NCBI GenBank assembly: GCA_944358305.1
Contig: CALVQK010000010.1
Coordinates: 1 to 57,916, forward strand
Source: an uncultured Bacilli bacterium
GTDB taxonomy: Bacteria > Bacillota_I > Bacilli_A > RF39 > UBA660
Direction: 5' to 3'
Length of the DNA stretch: 57,916 bases
Numbering within the stretch: the stretch's first letter is position 1; every line of letters begins with the position of its first letter. Shown here piece by piece: positions 1 to 7,579 of the stretch. A program made the translations under genes and the position numbers. Below the pieces are notes generated by a model, which did no database searches, was not told the DNA's origin, and was given only the letters and a program-made list of their open reading frames with translations.

Positions 1-40
1 TCTCGCTATTCCATTATACTATTTTTATTTCCTTTTGAAA

Positions 41-73
41 AGACTGTTAACAAAATTTATTTGTCAACAGTCT
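41..73 (-). terminator. second hairpin downstream of rluB
   Basis: Arms at 41-51 and 63-73 pair over 11 positions with one G-U pair. Read on the minus strand the second arm runs into TTTTC. It lies just beyond another hairpin (75-104), so rluB is followed by two stem-loops in tandem. Confidence 0.55.
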
Positions 74-74
74 G

Positions 75-104
75 AAATAAAGACTGATTACTCAGTCTTT
101 ATTT
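75..104 (-). terminator. hairpin at the end of rluB
   Basis: A perfect 13-bp inverted repeat (75-87 with 92-104) and a 4-nt loop overlaps the rluB TGA stop (92-94). It is A/T-rich on both sides, so it could work in either direction. The T tract on the minus strand is short. Confidence 0.65.
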
Positions 105-814
105 TTTTCTAAACTATAAACAATAGCTACTTCTTTAGGAGTTAAAGGACGATATTCACCACTTTTGAGTCCTTTTAAATCAAATATAAACTCTCTCTCT
201 CTTCTTAGTTTTAAGACAGGAAAACCAACGCTTTCAAATATTTTCTTAACTTCATGATTACGTCCTTCATGTATTGTAACTGTTAACATAGAAGTGTTTG
301 TCTTGTAGTCTGTTTTTCTTAATTTAACTTTAGCTTTTTCATAAGAAATACCATCTATAGTAACACCATTTTTAATTGCATTAATAGCATCACCTTTAAT
401 AATGCCTTTAACTTTAACAATATAAACTTTTTCTACAGCATTAGAAGGGTGCATAAGAATATTAGCAAATTCTCCGTCATTAGTAAGTAGTAAAACTCCT
501 GTTGTATCATAATCAAGTCTACCAACAGGATAAATTCTTTCATGACAAGGAATTAAATCAACAACTGTTTTTCTTCCTTTTTCATCATTAGAACTTGTAA
601 TGATTCCTCTTGGCTTATTAAGTAGATAATAAACCTTTTTTTCTTTTTCAATATGCTTTTCATCTACTTTAATAATATCTTTATTAGTTACTTTAGTGCC
701 CAGTTCTGTTACTACTTTGCCATTAACTTTTACCCTACCCTCTTTAATTAAAGCTTCCGCTTTACGTCTTGAGGCAACTCCAGCATTTGCAATTACTTTT
801 TGTAATCTCTCCAT
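92..814 (-). CDS. rluB: 23S rRNA pseudouridine synthase, RluB/RsuA family
   Basis: This 240-residue protein should convert a uridine of 23S rRNA (or 16S rRNA, if it is RsuA-like) to pseudouridine. An N-terminal S4 RNA-binding domain (MERLQKVIANAGVASRRKAE, residues 1-20 onward) is followed by the catalytic domain, with the family motif GRLDYDTTGVLLLTNDGE around residues 95-115; the Asp in RLDYDT is the expected catalytic residue. Length is normal. The ATG start lies at the S4 domain boundary. RluB and RsuA cannot be separated with certainty by eye, although RluB is the usual member in Bacilli. Confidence 0.9.
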   Translation of the reverse strand: MERLQKVIANAGVASRRKAEALIKEGRVKVNGKVVTELGTKVTNKDIIKVDEKHIEKEKKVYYLLNKPRGIITSSNDEKGRKTVVDLIPCHERIYPVGRLDYDTTGVLLLTNDGEFANILMHPSNAVEKVYIVKVKGIIKGDAINAIKNGVTIDGISYEKAKVKLRKTDYKTNTSMLTVTIHEGRNHEVKKIFESVGFPVLKLRREREFIFDLKGLKSGEYRPLTPKEVAIVYSLEKNKD

Positions 815-853
815 TTAATATCACTCCATTTCAAAAGAAAAAAGAGAAATGAA

Positions 854-1471
854 CTATTCTACTTCAACTAATGATAATTTATTATCTTCATGGACAAAAG
901 TTAAAGTTGCAGTAGTAGGATAATCCATATCTTCTTTATATTTCAAGGAAACTTCTACTTGATAAGCATTATCATCAGTAACATCTGTTCCTATAGTATA
1001 TTCTATATTTTCAACCTTTTCAACAGTAACATCTGTAACTTCAGGTAATTCTTGATCTCTAGTGCCATAAATATCACTTTCTACATATTTATAAACTGTA
1101 TCTTCTGCTTTTTCTAAGAAATTTGTTTTAGCATTTGTATGAACAAAGTCAATTCCTCCAACATCAGTATTAGCAAGTTTATCATTTAAAGTATAGAAGT
1201 CCATTATAAACATTTTACTAACCTGTTCAAGATAAGCTTCTTCATCAACAGGATCTTCACTTAAAATGTCTTTTAATTCCTGAAACATTTCTTTATATCT
1301 GTCATTTCTTGTAGATTTCAATGTGTAACCATACTCTTCAATTTCATTTTCAACTGTTGCTGTTCTAACATTTTTTGGTTGTAAGCTTTCATAAGCAAGA
1401 AAGCCTAAGCCTGCTACAATTAAGATAATCGCTATTATTAATATTACTTTTACTTTTTTCTTTAGTTTCAT
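854..1471 (-). CDS. membrane-anchored extracellular protein of unknown function
   Basis: This 205-residue protein has a lysine-rich N-terminus and one transmembrane segment (about residues 8-28). The rest is a charged, soluble domain with an acidic alpha-helical first half and a beta-rich end, probably outside the cell. I do not recognise a family. It follows the LtaS-like gene by about 13 bp on the same strand, so the two are probably co-transcribed and a role at the cell envelope is plausible. The ATG start gives a clean signal-anchor. Confidence 0.75.
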   Translation of the reverse strand: MKLKKKVKVILIIAIILIVAGLGFLAYESLQPKNVRTATVENEIEEYGYTLKSTRNDRYKEMFQELKDILSEDPVDEEAYLEQVSKMFIMDFYTLNDKLANTDVGGIDFVHTNAKTNFLEKAEDTVYKYVESDIYGTRDQELPEVTDVTVEKVENIEYTIGTDVTDDNAYQVEVSLKYKEDMDYPTTATLTFVHEDNKLSLVEVE

Positions 1472-1484
1472 AAATTACTCCCCT

Positions 1485-3554
1485 CTAATTCTCTTCAGAT
1501 ACAGCTTTACTAGCTTCTTCTTCACTATTAGGATTGAATAAGTCAAAGACAATCGCTTTATTAGATACATCTAATAACCTTTCAGCATACTGATTATTTT
1601 CACTAATATAGTTTTCATCAATTATTTCATCTTTTAGAAGTTTATATTCGCCTTTTTGACTATTATAATACATTAAGTTTGTTACCCAGTTACCATTTGG
1701 AAAGACAACAATATTATCATCTTTAGTTTGGAAAATATCATGTCCTAGGGCATATTTATTATAAAATCCTAACATATTACCAATAGTAGGCATTACATCA
1801 TACATACCCATAGTATAATTAACTTCGCCTTTAACAGCACCATCTTTAGTCCAGATTATAAGTGGAACTTTACGGTCTAATTCATAATCAAAACTATCAT
1901 AATCTATATAAGTTGGATCTTCTTCATCTTTTATATCATCAGTTACAGGATCATAATTATACATTAAATTAAATTCACTTCTAGGAAGTCTTGCATCATG
2001 ATCTCCAAAAATTATAACAACAGTATTTTCTAAAAGGCCAGCTTCGTCCATTTGATTAAAGAATTCTCCTAAAGCTTCATCGGCATAATGAACTGATTTA
2101 AAGTAATTACCTAATTTAGTTCCTTCTAGATATGGAGCTTCAATCTCTTCTGTAGTACCATCTTCATTTGTGATAGTTGTTTTCATGGTAACTGAGAATT
2201 CTCCATATTTATCGGTATCAGAAAATGGTGTATGGTTTGTTAATGTTATTATATAACCATAATATTTATCATGTTCTTCACTTATTTTCTTTAACTTCTC
2301 TACAGATTGAGCAAAGAATGATTTATCTGATAGACCTAGACCAATTACATCTTCATCATTCACTTCATAAGTTTCTTTACTGTAGAATTTATCATAACCT
2401 AATGAATCATGCATAGCACGTCTATTCCAAAAGTCAGCATTATTAGCATGCATACTGAATGTGTAATAACCTTTTTCTTTCATAAGGGATGGAGTTGAAA
2501 TATAAGTTCTATCAAAGTAACTTACAAAAGCAGTACCATTTTGAGTTGGCATTAAACTAGTATTATATGTAAGTTCAGTATCACTACTTGTTCCAACACT
2601 TACTTGAGAGTAAAAATTATTAAAGTACATTCCTTCATTAATTAATCTATTTAAGTTTGGTGTTACTTCTTCGCCATTGAATGTTCTATTTATAGCAATA
2701 CCTTGAAGACTTTCGGCATGTATTACAATAACATTACGGCCTTCTAAAACATTGGTATACTCATTAGTATAATCTTGTTCATCAGATCTACCTTCATAAT
2801 ATTCATTAAATTCTTTTTTAGCATCATCATAGCCAAACATAGCAGAAATCTGAGGTCCTATACTAGCAACGATATCATTACCTTGATATAAATAAATACC
2901 AAAACGCATAACTATATATTCCCTATTCCATTGTTTAACAAATCTACTTATTTCAAGACTTGATAAAGATAAGACAAAGAGAAGAAGTATTACAGCACCT
3001 GTTATAATGGTATTTTTAAACTTTTTAATTCTAGTTTCCTTGACATAAATTTTATATTTATCTTTCTTAACAAGGCGATGATGATAATATATGAAAAAAA
3101 TAAGGGGAAAGATATAAACTAAATCTTTAATTTGTAAGACATTTTCTACAACTGCATCTCCTACTTCGCCAATATATTGGGTAAGTGATAACATAGATAC
3201 ACTAGCAAATGAGGTGTAGAAAGTATAATATGCAGAGTTAATTGTACAAATAGCTGTAAAGATAATAGCCCATATTAATAGATATGTATATCTTCCTCTT
3301 CCTTTAAATAGATAAGAAAAGGAACCTATTATCGTAACTATGGCAAGGTCCGCTACAATAGGTTTAATAGATAGATAGTTTTCCATTGTAGGCATAGTAA
3401 AAATTCTAAGTAATGTAGAATTAAGAACGCATACTAAAACATAGACAAGAAAAAGCCTGTTATCTTTAAAATAACTGCTTATTAGTTTGTCTTTTTTTAT
3501 TTTTTTTAGTTTTGCTATAATTTTATCTTTAAATTTGATTAATTTTTTCTTCAT
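1485..3554 (-). CDS. LTA synthase (LtaS)-family sulfatase-fold membrane enzyme
   Basis: The protein (689 residues) has an N-terminal block of about five transmembrane segments (residues 30-205) and a large extracytoplasmic sulfatase-fold domain. Family landmarks are NVIVIHAESLQG near residue 275, GTSSDTELTYNTSLMP with the presumed nucleophilic Thr, HANNADFWNRR, and the metal-binding IIFGDHDARLP near residue 515. Known members polymerise glycerol-phosphate from phosphatidylglycerol onto a lipid anchor. Length fits LtaS. The exact polymer made here cannot be told from sequence. It leads an apparent operon with the 854-1471 gene. Confidence 0.88.
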   Translation of the reverse strand: MKKKLIKFKDKIIAKLKKIKKDKLISSYFKDNRLFLVYVLVCVLNSTLLRIFTMPTMENYLSIKPIVADLAIVTIIGSFSYLFKGRGRYTYLLIWAIIFTAICTINSAYYTFYTSFASVSMLSLTQYIGEVGDAVVENVLQIKDLVYIFPLIFFIYYHHRLVKKDKYKIYVKETRIKKFKNTIITGAVILLLFVLSLSSLEISRFVKQWNREYIVMRFGIYLYQGNDIVASIGPQISAMFGYDDAKKEFNEYYEGRSDEQDYTNEYTNVLEGRNVIVIHAESLQGIAINRTFNGEEVTPNLNRLINEGMYFNNFYSQVSVGTSSDTELTYNTSLMPTQNGTAFVSYFDRTYISTPSLMKEKGYYTFSMHANNADFWNRRAMHDSLGYDKFYSKETYEVNDEDVIGLGLSDKSFFAQSVEKLKKISEEHDKYYGYIITLTNHTPFSDTDKYGEFSVTMKTTITNEDGTTEEIEAPYLEGTKLGNYFKSVHYADEALGEFFNQMDEAGLLENTVVIIFGDHDARLPRSEFNLMYNYDPVTDDIKDEEDPTYIDYDSFDYELDRKVPLIIWTKDGAVKGEVNYTMGMYDVMPTIGNMLGFYNKYALGHDIFQTKDDNIVVFPNGNWVTNLMYYNSQKGEYKLLKDEIIDENYISENNQYAERLLDVSNKAIVFDLFNPNSEEEASKAVSEEN

Positions 3555-3588
3555 AATTACCTCACTTCCTAGACATTATAGCATTTTA

Positions 3589-4167
3589 TTATCTATTTTT
3601 CAATTTTTCATGTCTAATATAACAAAAATGATAGATTACTTTATATATTATTAAAATTATAAAGATAATTTGGCTTACTAAGACTATGACAAACATATTA
3701 TCATGTTGATAGATATTAGCAGTGTCTATTAGACTTAAATTCATTGAAATAGCAAGAGAAATAAAGTTTGTAAATAGATAAAGATGAATAATAGTTAGTG
3801 TATAAGTAATTATTTTATTTAATTTAACTAAGTTTTTCTTAAGCATAGTATATATTAATATAACTAATGAGATGATAGCTGTTAATATATAAAAGATAAT
3901 ATTTGGAAAATAGAAGCATCTCATAACAGTTCTTACTATCTCACTTAAAACATTTATTATATCCTCTTGGAAATAGAAAACTAATAATGAAAAGAAAAAT
4001 ATTATTAAAGCTATCAAAGCTATTTTTACTTTTTTATTTTGTCTTTTTTCATTATAAAGCAAAAAAATATAGAGAATAATAAAGATTAAAAGTATTTCAA
4101 TCGTTAAAAAAGACTGAAATGGTAGTGTTATAAATGTTAGTAATTGCTCTATTAAACTTAAATCCAT
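3589..4167 (-). CDS. polytopic membrane protein of unknown function
   Basis: This 192-residue protein is very hydrophobic, with about five predicted transmembrane helices separated by short basic loops (KRQNKKVK, KKNLVKLNK). No recognisable domain. It lies between the sortase gene and the LtaS-like gene on the same strand, so it belongs to the cell-envelope cluster, but nothing in the sequence gives it a specific job. The start is an ATG preceded by an AAGGAGAAT-type ribosome site. Confidence 0.7.
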   Translation of the reverse strand: MDLSLIEQLLTFITLPFQSFLTIEILLIFIILYIFLLYNEKRQNKKVKIALIALIIFFFSLLVFYFQEDIINVLSEIVRTVMRCFYFPNIIFYILTAIISLVILIYTMLKKNLVKLNKIITYTLTIIHLYLFTNFISLAISMNLSLIDTANIYQHDNMFVIVLVSQIIFIILIIYKVIYHFCYIRHEKLKNR

Positions 4168-4187
4168 ATTTATTCTCCTTTTTATTC

Positions 4188-4841
4188 TTAAATTTCTTCA
4201 AATATGTAGATTGTTTGATTATAATCATCATTATGGGTACAAGTAATTAAAGTTAATGTTTTCTTTGTAGGATCGCGATAAATTGCTACTGTTCCGGTTT
4301 TAGCTTGATTATATATATTTGTTAAGCGATAGTTATAGGTATTAGCATTATAACTAACACTAGCTTCATCTCCTATTTCTAATCTATATAGTTTATCAAA
4401 GAAAGAAATATAGGCATTTCCTGAATGAGCCATTAAGATAAAGTTTCCCATAGGAACATCAGGATAGTCTGCTTCATTAGCAATAGTTACATTATATTCT
4501 ATATTATTATATCTTGACTCTTTAGAAACAAAACCTCTTCTTAAATTTATCTTAGGTATTGATAGCTCTCCTATATATGAATAATTAGCTTTTTTATCAT
4601 TTTCTTCTGCCTCTTGATTATTCTCTACTGTTACTTCTAGATTTTCTGTATTTACATTATTAATAGTTGTGTTATTATTTTCATTAATATTAAGTTGAAA
4701 GATAGCTAGTCTCATTTCTTCAAAGACTTCATCTTTCAATATTCTTAAGGGAGTACTAAGAAAAACTAATATTCCTACTATAAGGAAGAAAAAGCCAACT
4801 TTAGAGAGTTGGCTTTTTATGTTTCTACTTTTTCTTTGCAT
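4188..4841 (-). CDS. sortase (class D/E-like), catalytic Arg not evident
   Basis: The enzyme should cleave a sorting signal and anchor surface proteins. It has one N-terminal transmembrane segment and a linker rich in Asn and Glu, then the sortase barrel. The catalytic His is in LMAHSGNAY and the Cys in TLTLITCTHND. The conserved Arg expected near the C-terminus, on the strand after the Cys, is not present: the aligned stretch reads DYNQTIYIFEEI, with Gln where Arg is expected. I prefer the ATG at 4841, since the longer frame begins with TTG at 4862. Either start overlaps the end of the thioester-protein gene, its likely substrate. A perfect terminator-like hairpin lies within its first codons. 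Confidence 0.82.
   Translation of the reverse strand: MQRKSRNIKSQLSKVGFFFLIVGILVFLSTPLRILKDEVFEEMRLAIFQLNINENNNTTINNVNTENLEVTVENNQEAEENDKKANYSYIGELSIPKINLRRGFVSKESRYNNIEYNVTIANEADYPDVPMGNFILMAHSGNAYISFFDKLYRLEIGDEASVSYNANTYNYRLTNIYNQAKTGTVAIYRDPTKKTLTLITCTHNDDYNQTIYIFEEI
4789..4818 (-). terminator. intrinsic terminator embedded in the sortase 5' coding region
   Basis: The inverted repeat is perfect over 12 bp (4789-4800 with 4807-4818) with a 6-nt loop. The minus-strand read-out is a stem ending GGCTTTTTC. It begins 7 nt after the stop of the thioester-protein gene and lies within sortase codons for roughly K-S-Q-L-S-K-V-G-F. It would end most transcripts after the substrate gene unless translation or another factor melts it. 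Confidence 0.7.
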
Positions 4842-6204
4842 TTTTTGGTCTTTTAGCCACAACTATTAAGACAATACCTGCTATTACAATTAGAGTTCCA
4901 ATTCCATAAACTAAGAATGAAGTACTACTTGTATCTGGTGTTGGAATTGTTGGAGCTTCTAAGTCAAAAGTTAAAGGTGTTGTAGGTCTTTCGATAAGTC
5001 CTAGTAAAGCTCTTTGTAGTTCTGTATGAACTAAACATACTCGTTCACCTTCAGCATTTTCTCCAACTGTATTTCCTGAACCAGTACAATCATCTTCTGT
5101 ATAGTCTTCTGTAAATCCCACTTGAACTTCATGGTATGTAGGATTTGGATTATAAATAAAGGCATCATATAGATCTGCAAAATATCCTACGATTGTAATA
5201 TTAACTTTAAAGTTTTCGTTTTGGACATCTTCAATTGGAACACGTAGTTTAAATCCTTGGTTAGCACTTATAGAATTGCTAGCTATAGGATTATCATTTT
5301 CGTCAACGATTTCTACATTACCAACTGAACTATTAATTTGAACTGTATAGCTTTCAAAACTTGAGTTACTACTAATTGGTCTAATTAAACTTGTTTCGAC
5401 ATAATCATTTGTTATTGTATATGTAACACTATTTGTATCTACTATTACATCTTGATTTCCATTATTAACTAGATAAGCATTTTCATTAGCAACAGCACCT
5501 TCTACTAAATTTACAACAATCTGTCCATAAGTGCTATCGGCTCTAATAGCTTGCTTATCAGCTGCTGATAAGTTATTGTAGAATTGATAATTTCCACCAT
5601 CATCAAATTTATTTTCTTCTGAGGTTGTGGCACTACTTAAATCATATGTAGTGTAATTTTGAGTATCACTAAAACCATTAGCTCTATCGATATACCACCA
5701 AACAGCAAGTTGTGTTAAATAGTAGTTGATAGAACTATCACTAGTTGGTTCGTCATTTTGAAGAATATAAATTAATCCTGGATAATCACTTGTTCTATTA
5801 TCACTGCTACCAGTTAAAGTAGTTTGATCTTTTACAGAACTACCTTTCACATAGTTATGATTTCCTATCATTCCTAATCTTCTATCCATACAGTAAATAA
5901 AACTTAGTCTTTCACCAGATGAAGTTTGTCCATAAAACTCATTTGGTAAATAAATATCAGATATTAAAGTTCTACCACTAGTAGACATTCCTGAAGTAAA
6001 GCTGTCAGGTAATTGTTGTAAAAAGCCTGCCGCATAACTTTCTTTAGGATTAATAAAAATACTTATCACTAATAATATAGCAACTAAACAACATGAGATA
6101 ATACCTATTTTTTTAACATCATTCATAGCTTTATCCATTTTGTCTATATTTCTTTTAGTTTTACTCCTTTTAATTTGTGCTTTTTGATTCATCTTTGAGC
6201 TCAT
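4825..6204 (-). CDS. thioester-domain surface adhesin with C-terminal sorting signal
   Basis: This is a 459-residue secreted, wall-anchored protein. It has an N-terminal signal peptide (hydrophobic segment about 33-52, likely cleavage near SYAAG), then a Cys-Gln thioester domain with Cys105 in FIYCMDRR and the TQLA motif at 164-167. In known members, Cys and Gln form an internal thioester that bonds covalently to host amines. A predicted beta-sandwich region follows. The C-terminus has a Pro/Thr linker with the sorting-like IPTPDTSS (420-427), a membrane segment (about 430-450) and a basic tail, which is the expected layout for a sortase substrate. The motif departs from LPXTG. The sortase gene overlaps it directly downstream. 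Confidence 0.86.
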   Translation of the reverse strand: MSSKMNQKAQIKRSKTKRNIDKMDKAMNDVKKIGIISCCLVAILLVISIFINPKESYAAGFLQQLPDSFTSGMSTSGRTLISDIYLPNEFYGQTSSGERLSFIYCMDRRLGMIGNHNYVKGSSVKDQTTLTGSSDNRTSDYPGLIYILQNDEPTSDSSINYYLTQLAVWWYIDRANGFSDTQNYTTYDLSSATTSEENKFDDGGNYQFYNNLSAADKQAIRADSTYGQIVVNLVEGAVANENAYLVNNGNQDVIVDTNSVTYTITNDYVETSLIRPISSNSSFESYTVQINSSVGNVEIVDENDNPIASNSISANQGFKLRVPIEDVQNENFKVNITIVGYFADLYDAFIYNPNPTYHEVQVGFTEDYTEDDCTGSGNTVGENAEGERVCLVHTELQRALLGLIERPTTPLTFDLEAPTIPTPDTSSTSFLVYGIGTLIVIAGIVLIVVAKRPKNAKKK

Positions 6205-6312
6205 ATAATCACCTTACCTTATACCAAGTATAACAAAAGGCAATATTTTTTTCAAGAAATTTCAAATATTAACTAGATAAATTATAATATGAATGTAAAT
6301 TAGTTGTTATTA

Positions 6313-6552
6313 TTAGACAAGATGCTCTATTTCTTTTCTACTTAAACCTGTATATTTAGCTACAGCATTAATTGACATATTGTCTTTTAAAAGATTTCTA
6401 GCAGTTTCTTTTTTGTCCTCTTTTCTTCCTTCTTTCTTACCATCACTATAGCCTTCATTCCTAGCAGAATTTATCTCTTTCTTGTGTACTATCTTGGCAT
6501 CATATAATGCTCCATATTTATCATCTAATCCTAATTCTTTTAATTTTTCCAT
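6313..6552 (-). pseudogene. duplicated C-terminal fragment of the neighbouring Rpn-like gene
   Basis: The 79-codon frame opens with MEKLKELGLDDKYGALYDA, the same sequence found internally near the end of the gene at 6588-7415, and then diverges after GYSDGKKEG. It is therefore an extra copy of the last third of that gene, with its own helical, helix-turn-helix-like ending (NAVAKYTGLSRKEIEHLV). The ribosome site is weak (AAGAAGAAAGATT). It could be a relic or an alternative C-terminal cassette. No nuclease residues are included. Confidence 0.65.
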
Positions 6553-6562
6553 AATCTTTCTT
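6428..6562. repeat. direct repeat, copy 1 (Rpn tail)
   Basis: About 134 bp here match 6700-6833 with few differences, in the same orientation and about 272 bp apart. They encode the shared protein stretch from MEKLKELG to GYSDGKKEG. Confidence 0.85.
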
Positions 6563-6587
6563 CTTATAAATCTTTTGAATAATTATT

Positions 6588-7415
6588 TTACAAATTTAAA
6601 ATATCTTTTTCTTTTAATCCGGTATAATCTTTGATTTTACTTATACTTTCTCCAGATTTTAACATTGTCTTAGCAACGAAAGTAATACCATCTTTTTTCC
6701 CTTCTTTCTTACCATCACTATAGCCTTTGTGTCTAGCAGAATTTATCTCTTTCTTGTGTACTATCTCAGCATCATATAATGCTCCATACTTATCATCTAG
6801 TCCTAATTCTTTTAACTTTTCCATAATCTTTCTCCCTTCTTCTAAATCTCCTACTATCTTTTCTAATTCTTTAAAAGATGTCGCTGTTAACATCGATAAG
6901 TAGGTATCATACTTGTTATCTCCATTATATACTATCCCTTTATAATTTAAAAGATATATTTCTATTATTTTTATGTTTTTTAATTCTTTTTTATATTTTG
7001 TATCTTGCAACTTATAACTTATTATACTATCCTCTTTTCTACCATCATTCACTATCTTATTATTTAAATTTATTTGGATTACATACCTTTCTTTATAATC
7101 TTCTCCTGATAAGTATCCATATCCCGCTAATCTTAATGCGTAGTATCTATTCTTTGTTAAAGTATACTTATAGACAAATTTATTAAATTCTAAATTAACT
7201 AGATTTTTTCCTTTCTCAAATATTAAATCTGTTCTATAATCCTTTACTTTATTACCTGTGTTAAGTTCTGTATCTATTAATTTATAATCTTTTAAATCTA
7301 TTCCTGTTTTATATTTAATTATATCTTCATAGAACCATCTATAGTTTTCATCTTTTATTAAGGCTTTAGCAGTGGTATCTGATAATAGTGGTATAAATCT
7401 TGGCTTCTTTGCCAT
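6588..7415 (-). CDS. Rpn-type PD-(D/E)XK nuclease family protein
   Basis: The protein (275 residues) resembles the PDDEXK_2/Rpn family, formerly annotated as putative transposases. Landmarks are an N-terminal KPRFIPLLSDTTAKALIKD segment, YRTDLIFEKG holding the presumed catalytic Asp near residue 80, and VNLEFNKFVY holding the Glu. E. coli Rpn proteins are DNA endonucleases that promote RecA-independent recombination. A charged coiled segment rich in Lys and Glu with GYSDGKKEGKKDG precedes a short C-terminal helical domain. The start is supported by AGGAGGAAGGTT before ATG. The 3' third is duplicated downstream. Confidence 0.8.
   Translation of the reverse strand: MAKKPRFIPLLSDTTAKALIKDENYRWFYEDIIKYKTGIDLKDYKLIDTELNTGNKVKDYRTDLIFEKGKNLVNLEFNKFVYKYTLTKNRYYALRLAGYGYLSGEDYKERYVIQINLNNKIVNDGRKEDSIISYKLQDTKYKKELKNIKIIEIYLLNYKGIVYNGDNKYDTYLSMLTATSFKELEKIVGDLEEGRKIMEKLKELGLDDKYGALYDAEIVHKKEINSARHKGYSDGKKEGKKDGITFVAKTMLKSGESISKIKDYTGLKEKDILNL
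6700..6833. repeat. direct repeat, copy 2 (Rpn tail)
   Basis: This is the partner of 6428-6562 and lies inside the intact Rpn-like gene. Unequal recombination between the two copies would remove or swap the C-terminal segment. Confidence 0.85.
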
Positions 7416-7491
7416 AACCTTCCTCCTTTCATAATGTTTGTATCACAAAGAAATAATTAATTCAAAAAGGCAATTTTTTAAATTCAATCAA

Positions 7492-7530
7492 AAAAGTATA
7501 GGTAATTTTCTAATTTCATCCTATACTTTT
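7492..7530 (-). terminator. terminator after pyrimidine-nucleoside phosphorylase
   Basis: The 11-bp perfect stem (7492-7502 with 7520-7530) has a 17-nt loop. On the minus strand it ends in CTTTTTTG. It separates the phosphorylase gene from the Rpn-like gene. Confidence 0.8.
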
Positions 7531-7579
7531 ACATTTTTCATATCTTAAATTAACACCAATTTATTAAATTTATACTTTT

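Noticed and set aside
4842-4862. Longer sortase start (TTG at 4862)
   Set aside because: TTG without ribosome site, entirely inside the adhesin gene; ATG at 4841 is more likely, though not certain.
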